Source of the DNA: Alisma plantago-aquatica
Taxonomy: Eukaryota > Streptophyta > Magnoliopsida > Alismatales > Alismataceae
Reading direction: 5' to 3'
Length of the DNA stretch: 64,000 nt
Assembly: GCA_963693085.1 (NCBI GenBank)
Contig: OY856410.1
Location: 1,397,933,363-1,397,997,362, forward strand
This document shows, piece after piece, positions 11,015 to 22,700 of the stretch. Both the position numbers and the translations under genes were made by a program. The notes beneath the pieces are model-generated. The model saw only the letters and a program-made list of their open reading frames with translations, did no database searches and was not told the DNA's origin. The stretch's first letter is position 1, and the number at the start of each line of letters is the position of its first letter.

Positions 11015-12629
11015 TGGGATAGGTGGTACACATTTATTATATATAAAACCTTAAACCCTAAATTTTTAACCATAAACCCTAATCTTTTAACCCTAAACCC
11101 TAATATATACTTGTTTTCTCTTTGATCATAGAATGGATAGATCATGGATGTCCATTCCAAATCGTTGCACCCCAGAGTTTATTTCTTTTCTTGATCAATT
11201 TATTAGATTTGCCGAGGAACATAGGAAACAACCTAGAGATAGGTTCTACTATCCATGTAGGCATTACAGTAACAACTTGAATGTGACACATCATTCGAAT
11301 AAAACGTTATTAACTAAGCGGAAGCAGTCACTAAGCAGCGGATTAACAAAAATCACTAAAAATTAAAACCATTTTACAAAGAGGTCCACACATAGGAAAA
11401 CTCTTTCATAAAGAACCGGAGTAACTCATTTACATACTGGTTCACAAGTACATGTCTTGTATTATCTTTCTCTGAGGATTACATGCATCAACTGCTCTAT
11501 TAAACTAAACACAGGCAGTATGAAATCTTGAGACACTAAGCCAAAATCTCGAAAGCATTAACTACTACTCCGAGGACCTGAGAGTACAGAGATGACACAT
11601 AGGACTCTATGTACATCTATACAAGGCATGTCAGCCAGTGTCTCCACCTGAGAATTCACTGATGTTCCTGCTGCTATTGTTGATGTCCTCCGCCTATTAA
11701 AGAATTTCTGCCTCTTCGTCTGCGTCCACCTAAAAATGTGGTTCCCACGGGGGTGAGAAAATTGTAAAATTGCCCCAGCGAGAGACATAACTCTCCGCCA
11801 GAAACATTGTTATTGCAGTTTATTAAGATAAAATTGAACAGAGGAATCATAATTGCTTAACATCAGTTAATTCATTGTTTAATAGATTAGCACATTATTC
11901 TTATCTGAAGCATTGCAGTTGTAACCTGATGGAGCATCATGTCACTTATTCAATAAGGAATGTGAAGAACATGTATAACATTTATTCACTATAGAGTTAT
12001 AACCGCAATATATATTCTCTTCAGGCTTAGATCACATAACTAATGCTTGGCATTGTCTTTGTGGAGTCATGGCATGTAGCCATATTCTTTTAACAAAGTA
12101 CTGGGATCTTAATCCCTCATCTCATCAAGTACATTTCCATTTCTTAACAAGTTCATCATCATGATTATAGAATATGGGTATTTTATCCCTTAACTCATCA
12201 TAGAATACTTGTTACCACTTATTAGGTAACTTAATAACTTTAGGTCATCTGACCAAGGACATTATGATTCTTGTTTCACAAAGTATTCCACATAGTTCAC
12301 AAAGCTCATATCACCTCTTGTTACCCCTTAATAGGCAACAAGGCATATTATGGCTTATGAAGCTCATAAATAATTTCAATAGTTAAAAACACCATATGGC
12401 ACACATGACTTGTTAATTTTAGGTTACATCTCACTAAGAATCAAGGCATATGAAGGCTTATAAATCCTATAAAACATTTTCATTATACAGAGCATCATAG
12501 CCCATACTTGGCTATGATCATTATCTCGACATGCCTGCATGATTAATACTCATGATAACAATTATTTCCATTATATATCAGTGCCATGCAATGGAAGGGT
12601 TTTCTTATTAAATTTATAACTCATCACTC

Positions 12630-13850
12630 TGTATTTGAGCTTCACATAGGATCACTCTGTGTTAGGACTTCACATAGCATCACCCTGTATTAGGGTTTCA
12701 CATAGCATTATCTTGTGTTAGGGTATCACATAGCATTACCATGTATTAGGATATCACAAGCATTGCCCTATATTAAGGTTTCACCAAGCATTACCCTGTA
12801 TTAGGGTTTATTATATCTCATTACCCAATTTAGGGTTAGGATGCACTATTCACATCAGATTAGGGTTCATCATGTCCTTTTACCCAAATTTAGGGTTTAC
12901 TATAACATTACATAACATCACCCTGGATTAGGGTTTTCCATAAATAACCATATAGGTTCTCAAGATCATGTTATTAATGGTAAATCCTATTTCATTGCTT
13001 CACACAGCTAGGAATCAATATGGATAACATAAGTATTCAATCATACTTATGTATTCTCGTCATTCATCATCAAATGAATTATCAACACAAAGTATAAGTT
13101 TCTCTCTCATCTTCATCAGATTATGATTGCATCATAATTTATTGGTTTGGATTAACCTTTTCATAAGGCATGTTAGCCTACACTTATCAAAGTGCATTAC
13201 ATCTCAAGGAGGCAACTAACATGACACACTTCATGTGTCACTCATCCAAATATATTGGATTTAAAACACATCAAGGTATATTAATATTGAGGTGTTGGAT
13301 GTGATATCTAACATACTTTGATGTATATCACTTCCCTCATCACCTTTCTCTTACTTGAATTCATCCACTTAGCTTGTATTAGGATATTTCCCATCCTAAT
13401 ACCTTATACACCAGTTCATCACATTTATCATGTAATGTGTTGGTCACAAGCCACTGTATTTAGAAAATACAATCCTTGTTAATGACATGGACTCATCTTT
13501 GAGTTAGGAACTATTGATATAAAGATATCCACTATCAACCTCTTTAGATGTTACACTTGTCAATGTATTAATCACTATTCCATTATTAGGAATAGGATTT
13601 TCCACGTTTATAAATTAAGGTTCACATAGCATCTCCCATAAATATGTATTTCACCTAATATCACTCTTCATTAGAGTTTCACATAACATCCTTCTTTATC
13701 AGGGTTTCACTTAGTATTACCTGAAATTAGGATTTCACTTGACATCTCCCTCAATTAGGCTTTCACCTAGCTTTGCCCTAATTTAGGGTTTCACATAGCT
13801 TTGCCCTAATTTAGGGTTTCACATAGCTTTGCCCTAATTTAGGGTCACGG
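12630..13850. repeat. TTAGGGTTTCAC repeat region in the solo LTR
   Basis: Many degenerate copies of CCCTGTATTAGGGTTTCACATAGCATTA-type units. They end in a clean tandem of 28-bp units (13771-13798, 13799-13826, partial from 13827) built on TTGCCCTAATTTAGGG. The resemblance to plant telomere repeats is only at the TTAGGG core. Confidence 0.8.
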
Positions 13851-14109
13851 CTCATTAATCTTTTCAATAAGGGTTTCATGATCTCATTATTATGGATCAA
13901 ACCCTAATTACATATTTATTCATAATGAGAGAATTAGGGCTTAATTATATAAGCATTCCTCTCTCTCTCTCTCTCATCCTCTCTAGGATGTCAAGTACTC
14001 CAAGATCGATCTAGGTCAACTCTTCATTTAAGTACACACAGTTAGGGTTAACCATTATAATCACCTTTAGTCTACGTCATTATCAATCAAGTAGCTCACT
14101 GACCTTTAA

Positions 14110-15180
14110 TCATATTAGGTGTCCAAATGGTTTAACCGATTTGAACCTCAAAAATCTTGGTCACTAGACCCCAAACGGTCTTGGTCACTTAGACCTCAAA
14201 CGGTCTTGACCAATTGAGTTCAAACGGTTTGAAACCGTTTGGGCACATTGCCTTTGAGACCGTTTGAGTAAGGAATATGTTGAAACCGAATGAGATTGGG
14301 TCTCCAAATGGTTTTGAGACCGTTTGGTCCCAAACGGTCTTAAGACCGTTTGATCCAAACCCTCTCAAAATCGAATGGACCAAAAGGGTCTTCCATCACT
14401 AAGTCAATTTAGGGTTTCACTCATTGAACCATCTATTAATTGGACCACTGATTTATTCTTCAATTGAACCATTGAATAACCCTTCCATTGGACCTTAAAT
14501 TAAGGTTTTGAACCCAATTGAACTAGGGTTTATAATCAAGAAACCATCACTTAGGGTTTTGAAATCGAGGAACCATTAATGGTTGACATTGTGGAACTAA
14601 TTCAATTATAATCATTGAATAACCACTTAGCTAGATCATGACCTGACCTCAAACGGTCTTGAGGTCATTTGGATGAACTTCAAACGGTCTTGAGACCATT
14701 TGCCCAATCCATCATTAAAATCTATGAAATTCAATTAGGGTTTGCATCATTGAAACAATCCATTAATTAAGCTATTGATTGTATTTCAATGTAATATCAT
14801 TGGATCTTCAACCATCCAATCATACTTCCTCAAAAATTCCAAACGGTCTTGGTTGACCTCCAAACGGTCTTGAGACCATTTGGGTTAGTCAACCCAAAGC
14901 ATTAAATTAAACAATTGCAATTTCAACACTTAGTCGATTAGGGTTTCCACTTAGAGGATTGTTTTTATATTGAATCAATCAATTGGATCCATTGGATCAT
15001 CATCCAACATGTACTAGGGTTCTGACCCCAAACGGTTAACCCATCCAAATAGTCAACCCTTCCAAATGGTTTGGGGTTCAAACATCCAAATGGTTTGCAA
15101 ACAGTTTGGTCTCCAAACGGTTTGGTGAAACCGTTTGGACCAACTCATTGAAATCGTTTGGTCCAACAATTGAAACTGTT
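14110..15180. repeat. Cluster of AAACGGTCT / AGACCGTTT palindromic motifs
   Basis: About two dozen copies of CAAACGGTCTTG, GAGACCGTTTGG and close variants, in both orientations. They often abut as perfect or near-perfect inverted pairs, for example around 14165-14240 and 14325-14355. No coding potential. Confidence 0.8.
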
Positions 15181-16859
15181 TTCCCATGATATTTTTGAGG
15201 TGTGTGCTTAGGATGATGTCATCATCATCAAGCTCCAAAACCACGAAACTTGCTATGATTTTCATGGTGATTGCATCAATCGACCAAATAAAATTTCGGG
15301 AATGAAGAAAGGATTATCAATTGATAAGGAATTGAATGCAATAACAATAAAAAGGGTTCAAGTTATAAAACCTGCCTTCAATTGAGCTCCAAAGCTCCAA
15401 TCTTCACGTCAACAATGGTGTAAGAAGCTTTTTCAACCCACAAGGTTCGTTCCTCAAGCTTTTGAGTGAAAAGGATTGGCTAGAAAGAAAGATTGATGGA
15501 AGAAAAGAAGAAATCCATCATTTACTTTCGATTTCCACCATGAAATCATGGTTGAAAGTGATCAAGGAGCTTACCTACAGGTTGGAGTTCGTCCTCCTGT
15601 TGCTCCTTAGTCCCCTTGAGCTCGTCCAAGGCAAGGAAGAAAGAAAATCTGAAAAAGAGTCCTTATGTGGGTGGAAAATGGGATATGTATAAGGAAATTG
15701 AAGGAGAGAGAAAATAGAATTAATTCCTTTAATTTCCAAAATTATTGCCACATATCCCCCTCAACTCCTTGGACACGAATCTATCTTCTTTTCCTTGCAA
15801 AACTTCTTCATTATCCAAGAATTAAAGGAAAAGAAATTAAGCACCTTAATCATATTATAATAATATCCATAAGTGAGTGGATATTTCTTTTTCTTTTCTT
15901 AATGTGAGTGGGTTCTCCACTCACGTAGATATTTCCTTTGCCTTTGCAAGGAACAAGGACGTCCATACATAACCAAACTCAACCATTATAGTTTTGGTTG
16001 AAGGGAAATCCAATTATTGTAATTATTTTTGAATTAAATTGAATTAGGGTTTCAATTATGCTTAAATCTTGATTATTTTAATATCAAGATTATCTCTCCT
16101 TCAAAATGATTCAAATCAGGCGCCCCTCTCAAATTATTTTCTCTAACTGATGCCAAGAATCATGAGGGACCCTCTTGAAGTGGTATTTTGCATATTGAAC
16201 CCTAAATTTTGGGTAAATTGCACATTACACCAAAACTAGGTTTTAATGCACAAACATTGCTAACCATGCTCTTTCTTGGTATTCAGGCTATCACAAGCCA
16301 TACCTCTGCATCATCTTCATTCTCATGATACTTCAACACATGAGGAACATTGTATCATGTACAATTTGCAAGTTAACCCCTCAACTTGGGTAATTTGCAC
16401 TTTAGTCCAAAACTAACAAAACATTGTTTTCAAAAGGGACTGGAATTGAAATATAAGTTCCTCTTGAGCCTTAATTACTTTTAGAGAAATAAGATAGAGA
16501 ATATAATCAACTTCATTAAGCAAAACATCTAGGTTTAAGCATAACCTAGGTCAGGGATGTTACATTGAAAGTCAGCACTGGTGACGAAATCAAAAGTCAT
16601 GTCGTGTGCAACAGGATTGTACAAGGCTATACAGAATGGCACTGGCATGGAGAGATTTCAAACCTAAAATCAGTGGATGTCGATAGAATTGCTTGTGTGG
16701 AAGAAGAAATTACCTCTGATGATGTAGATGAGAACGAACCAGTTCCAGTAGACATCGTTGATGCGATGCTATATAGTTATGGGGTAGAGCACACCGATCC
16801 ACCTCCCTTATTTAGAAATATTGTGCATGATGCTGAGATATCCTTATACACATGTTGTA

Positions 16860-19705
16860 TGTAAGAGAGTGGAATCACCCCTTTACTAAAAATTTGAAGA
16901 TTTGACATCCATTCCAAACACTCTTAGAGGTATGATGGAATGGGCATAAATTTTCCAAACTTATTAAACATTGGTATACAAAAGACCATTAGAAAGCAGC
17001 GGAAATAAAAAAATAACTGACTATATTCAATTTTTGATAAGAGGTTTACAAAAATACATCAAAATATCCCATTAGGGTTTACAATAAAATACAACAAAAG
17101 GATCTAGATAGAGGGAAGTCTAGACTACTACAATCTTGTCTCCAAGCAACATTTCCATCAACTGAGTCCAAGCCAAAAGCTAAGATCTTCCTTGTCTTAT
17201 CCATCACCTTGCTCAACACCTGGGTGGTTGGGAAGGCACCCAACAAAAAGGGAAAGGGAAGAAAAGTATGCGTCACAAACTAGTCTAGGACATCAAGATA
17301 AGTAAAGAAAATAAAAATAGGCTAGGGTTCATCTTAAGATGAAGATAACAAGAGTATGAGGCTATATTCAAAAGAAACTTGCCATTAACAATTATATCAA
17401 AAAGGATTTGCATGTAAGATAATTATGCCTACCTAACTAAGTAGGGTTGAGGCACCTACCAGACCTCTAACCTTAGGTGAGGGGAGAATAAGACATTCCC
17501 AGTCACCTACAATATTATGGGGAGAATAAGACATTCCCCATGGCGATTATTTACATGCCCATTTGTGGGTGGTTGTACATAAGTACCGATACTTTAAATT
17601 AAATAGAACATAAATCCACATGTTAGAAAAGTAGTCATGGCAAGAGTAGTTATAATATTCAATAAGCATGGCAGTGGGGTATAAGACTCAAACAAGAAGA
17701 AATTAAAATCTAATTTGAGGCATGAACCACATTAGGATTCAAGAATAGAATATTTAGGGTTCATTTAAGCCTCATTAGGGAAATATAGGGTTTGGCTGCA
17801 ATTATCCCAACATAGGGTGTAATGAATGCACATACATATCACATACCTTTCTTACTGATATCAATTAATAACTTTCACCACTTTAATTGAGTCCAAGTTC
17901 CACTTTGCCTATTTTCAATGTATTAACATGCATTAGAGTACATAGTGCACATTAATGTATAGAAACCCTAATTTTTTACCTTTTTATAAAAAACTCAGAT
18001 TTAGACTCTTAAAACATCATCAATAAACTTATTAAGTTCTCCTAATCAAGAAAACATATTTTTATGCTAATTTTGGAGTTATGATGATTACGATGTAATT
18101 TTTATGGATTTTATGCATTAAATTCATTTTACAAAAATAACCCTTCATAAAACCACGAAATCAGACCTCGAAAATATTTTTATTATATAGAGAATAATTT
18201 TCCAATTCCAAAACATATTTATTTGTCAAATTTGGATAAGCGGTTTAGAAGATACGAACTTTTCAATACTGACCAATAGGAAATTACCACATCATCAAAC
18301 CGATCGAGATAATTGAAGAGAGAGGGAGAGGGAGAAAACACCATTTAACACAATATCAGGTTTGAATTTGCATAGGTAACCAAACTAGAGCTTCTACAGA
18401 AGATAAAACAACAAGAAACCAAAACCTTAGAAGAACATGGTAAAAAGAGATGGGAATCATCGATTTCGAACATAGAAGCATGGGTTTTAAGCATGTACTA
18501 AGCAATATATGAGAAGGGGGTTAACCAAAACTTGACTCTAAGAAGGTAATAAGGTTAAAACAAAAAGGATTACGAGATTAGAAGGTCTGGTTTCTCCAAG
18601 CCAAGCTCCTTTCTTGAGCAAAGATCACCTTCTCCACTTTGGAGGTGCAAACCCTAGTAAAAGTGCATGGAGATGAGATGTTTTAGGGTTCTAGGTTGAG
18701 TTTTTCCATGAAAGGTCAAGGTTCCGACCTATAAGAAGGTGCAAGGAAGACTAACATTATGAAAATTGGGAAGGAAGGGAGCAAACTTACTAGTTTTGGT
18801 CGAAATTACCAAGGAGGAGCTTTAGAAACCCTAATAGAGCAATTTGGAAGCCCTATGAGCCTTCTTCTCCAAGGTAGGCTCCCTCTATTACCTTGGGACA
18901 TCAAATTCGTGGCCAAATATAGAAGGAACTATTATATAAGCTAGAGGAAAGAAAAGGAGAGCAAGATTTTTCGAATTGTGAGTTGGGAAGGGGTATACAT
19001 GGCTATATAGAGAGAGAGGTGAAGCATGAGGTGTTTTAAGGGACTTTCCATGTGTCTTTAGCCTAGGGATTGATGGCCATGTAAGAGGACAACTCATAGA
19101 GGCTTCATGCATATCAAAAGTCAGTCCTAAGAGCCCATAGATCCTTCTAGGCCATCCCCACCATTTTTCAAGAAAGAAATAACCTCATTGGTTGATAGCT
19201 TTTAAGGATAAGCATCTTTATAAAGAGGGTAATCCCTATAATGCCCTTGAAAAGAAATACCATCAAACCAAGGTGAAACTAGGTTCTACAATGGTTTAAA
19301 ATCTCGTTAATGGTAAGGGAATATATAAGGATTAAAATTCAGTTGATAATTTACAAAGAAAACCTCCCAATTAGGTAAATTGCATAAAATTCCAGAATGT
19401 ACCTAAAATTGCATAACTTGCACAAACAACATCCAAATCGAACCAAATTTGAAAGTTCGCCTCATTTGATGTTTTCAAATCATATAAAAAAGTTAGATTA
19501 AGGTTTACATCACTTAATTGTGGTAATTAAGCTTTCACTGGGGTATTTGTGCATAAACCCTTCCATTGGTATAATTAGTGAATAAATGTTCACTAAACCA
19601 CTATAAATTCCACTAATTAAATAGAAAGGCCAATAAAGATAGAAATGAAAGGAAAAGATGGGAAAGAGGGTCAAAAGACAAAATTCTAGAATTCGGTATG
19701 TTACA
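16860..19705 (-). mobile_element. Solo LTR (2.8 kb), second gypsy-like family
   Basis: Inserted in the transposase coding region with a perfect duplication TTGTA (16855-16859, 19706-19710). Ends are TGTAAGAGAG...GGTATGTTACA. It shares architecture with the neighbouring solo LTR (AAGCAGCGGAAATAA near the start, ...GTTACA end) but differs in sequence and length. I infer a related family in the same minus orientation. No gag or pol, no internal LTR pair. Open frames such as 17079-17276 and 18759-18944 are short and unrecognised. Confidence 0.83.
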
Positions 19706-22700
19706 TTGTACTAAGTTTACGAAGCTTAGTGATGTGTTGAGATTGTATAAGCTGAAAGCTAACAATAGATGGAGCGACAAAAGCTTCACGTCATTGTTGT
19801 CTTTGTTGAAAGAAATTCTTTATGAAGGAAACGAGCTTTCAATCTCAACATACCAGTTAAAATAAATTGTTTTGCCCAATGGAAATGGAGGCCAAGAAGA
19901 TACACGCATGCCCGAATGATTGTGTATTATTTCAAAAGGACTATGTGGATTTGAAAGATTGTCCAAAATGTGGCGCGTCAAGGTATAAATTGATGACTTC
20001 GGGGGAGTCTAAAACTGGTTATCCTTCCAAGGTGATATGGTATCTACCTATAATATCATGGTTTTAACGCTCGTTTGCCAATCCGATAGATGCGAAGAAT
20101 TTGAGGTGGCATGCAGATGTTAAGAAAAATAATGATGGGATCCTACGACATGTGTCTGATTCCCCACAGTGGAAGAAGATTGATTTATTGTACCTTAAAT
20201 TCGGTGAAGAAGTCAGGAATCTAAGACTTGGGATATGTACAGATGGGGTGAATCTGTACGAGACATTGAGCAGCCAACATAGCACTTGGCCAGTTATGCT
20301 TGTTATATACAATCTTCCTCCCTCGTTGTGTATGAAAAATAAGTATGTTATGTTGTCGTTGTTGATATCGGGCCCTAAACAACCTGGAAATGATATCGAC
20401 ATTTATCTTGAACCTCTGATTGATGACTTAAAGAAACTTTAGGGTGAATGTGTGATGACCTATGATGCTTCACGAAGAGAGACATTTTGTTTGCACGCTA
20501 TGTTGTTTTGCACTGTTAATGACTTTCCAGCATATGGGAATTTGTCTGGATATAGTGTCAAAGGATCTAAAGTGTGTCCTATATGTGAAGAGAACACTGA
20601 TTCAATACGACTAAAACATGGCAGAAAGACTGTATATCTTAGTCATCAAAGGTTTCTTCCAAAATTCCATCCGTATCGTAGGTTGCATAAAGCATTCAAT
20701 GGACGGAATGAGGAACAGAGTGCACCTAAACCTATACCAGGGGAGGTTGCTTATGAAAGAGTAAAAGACTTTGCCAATGAATTTGGTAAGAGATCACAAT
20801 GTACCATGGCCACACGGAGTGACAAATCTTTATTCAAGAAGAACTCAATATTTTGGGATATTCCTTATTGGAGTTCTTTGGCAGTCAGGCATTGTATCGA
20901 TGTCATACACATTGAGAAAAATGTCTGTGATAGCGTCATTGGTACTCTGTTGAATATACCAGGTAAGACTAAAGATGGGATAAAATCCAAAATGGACCTA
21001 CGTAAAATGGGAATAAGGACAGAATTAACAGAAGTAGTTAGTAGCAATCAGAGAACATACTTACCTCCCGCTTGTTACATGTTGTCTAGAAAGGAGAAGA
21101 AAGTTTTTTGTGAATGCTTGGTAAATATTAAGGTGCCACATGGTTACTCATCCAACATCCATAGATTGGTATCAATGATAGATCTGAAGTTGATAGGTAT
21201 TAAATCTCATGATTGTCACACTCTAATGCAACAAATATTTTCCGTGGCAATTCAATCTATATTGCCGAAGCATGTAAGGTTTGCAATCACCAGACTTTGT
21301 TTCCTTTTCAACAGTTTGTATAACAAAATTATTGACCCTGATACTCTTGATAAATTGCAAAGAGAAGTGGTTGTTACCCTATGTCAGCTTGAGATGTATT
21401 TTCCTCCTTCGTTCTTTGATATAATGGTACATCTTGTTGTCCACTTGACTAGGGAAGTAAAAATGTTGGGACCAGTTTTCTTGCATTGGATGTATCCCTT
21501 TGAATGATACATGAGCATTTTTAAAGGTGATGTTCGAAACCGTTATTGGCCTGAAGGGAGTATAATTGAGGGTTATGTGGCGAGAGAGGTTATGGATTTT
21601 TTAAATGACTTTTTGAGTGCTAATGACGCTCCTGTTAATGACAAGAATATTGAGGAGCATTTTGGCAAAGGAATTTTGGGACCACGGATGAAAGTAATCA
21701 GTCGTGAGCAGTTGGAACAAGGTCACTTGTATATTTTACAAAACATCGATGAAGCAAGTGTTTATATCGAGGAACATACCAATTTCATCAAGAGACAATA
21801 TCCTCGAGCCAATTCAATGTGGCCTGCTAGAGAGCATAACAAGACATTTATTAAGTAGTTTGAATATAAAGTCTTACATCAACTATCTCAAACACCAGAT
21901 AATATTACTGAAACTATCAAATTCCTCGCCTTTAAACTAAAATTGAATGTTATGTCTTATGAAGGGTTTGACATAAATGGATTCTCATATTACACAAAGC
22001 ATCAAGATGATAAGAGTGTCGTCCAAAACAGTGGGGTCACCCTTCAAGCGTCTTCAATGTTTTTTGCAAGTGCAAAGGATAAGAGTCCAAGTGAAGCTAA
22101 AATGTCATATTACAGTTTCATTAAAGACATATGGGAGTTTGACTATGTAGATTTCAGAATTCCGCTCTTTAAATATAATTGGGTTGATAACACCGAAGGA
22201 GTTATAGTGGCTGAATTGGGTTTCACATTAGTGAACTTTGAAAAGATTGGTGAGAAGGGTGAACCATTCATATTGGCATCACAGGTGAAACAAGTATTTT
22301 ATAACGATGATCCTGCAAATGATAAATGGTCGATTGTTCTTCATGGTAAAAGACAGTTCATTGAAGATCCTATAGATGAAGAACAATACTATGATAAGTA
22401 TGATGACTCCAGTCCATTCTCAGTTAGGTTGCCAACAACACCAAATATTGATGCTAATGATCACTTGTATGTGTGTGGAGATCACAATGAAGGATTGTTA
22501 ATTGATAAAAGATCACAACATTAGAGGCATGCATGTTTATATTTTTTAAGTATTTTATTTTTCTAAACGTGAACTTTATAATGTTTTATTATCTTCTAGT
22601 TATGTCAAATGCTAAATGTTTGATTTTTTTAATGACACTTCTAGATGGCTGAGCATGAGAATGAGTATTGTGATGATGATTACCATGAGGGTGAGGATAT

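Larger units (their letters stand above)
11282..16564 (-). mobile_element. Solo LTR (5.3 kb) of a Ty3/gypsy chromovirus-like family
   Basis: Inserted in the transposase exon with a perfect duplication TTGAA (11277-11281, 16565-16569). Ends are TGTGACACAT...GGATGTTACA. Blocks align with the LTR of the chromovirus at 42816: GCGGAAGC near the start, GAGGACCTGAGAGTACAG (about 11570), CCCAGCGAGAGACATAACT near 11770, and a final AGGTCAGGG-TTACA. That indicates one long LTR in minus orientation rather than a full element. No gag or pol, primer site or second LTR is present. Its interior is rich in TTAGGGTTTCACATAG and AAACGGTCTTGAGACC repeats. Confidence 0.85.
11133..22524 (+). pseudogene. CACTA Tnp2/TNPD-type transposase, disrupted
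   Basis: The gene starts MDRSWMSIPNR, the opening of the transposase-associated domain (W-M...R...F). That domain is cut by a solo LTR at 11282 and resumes at 16570 with HVVCNRIVQGYTEWHWHGE. The coding region is cut again by a second solo LTR at 16860 and resumes at 19711 (KFTKLSDVLRLYKLKANN). From 19867 to 22524 one frame runs through the Tnp2 core, including KIHACPNDC, CPKCGASRYK, CVMTYDASRRETFCLHAML and CIDVIHIEKNVCD. The Asp in the last motif is a likely catalytic acid by family analogy. Stops lie in that frame near 20065, 20440, 21505 and 21856, and there is a frame slip near 19860. The usual CPC..C of the N-terminal domain reads YPCRHY, so metal ligands are lost. It would have cut and joined the CACTA ends in the nucleus; it is now non-functional. 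Confidence 0.93.

Noticed and set aside
12630..13850. Interstitial telomere array
   Set aside because: Only a TTAGGG core within a longer 28-bp unit recurs. It is a diverged LTR-internal repeat, not a run of TTTAGGG.
11282..16564. Complete LTR retrotransposon rather than solo LTR
   Set aside because: No internal LTR pair, primer site or gag/pol; blocks line up along the whole LTR of the chromovirus at 42816.
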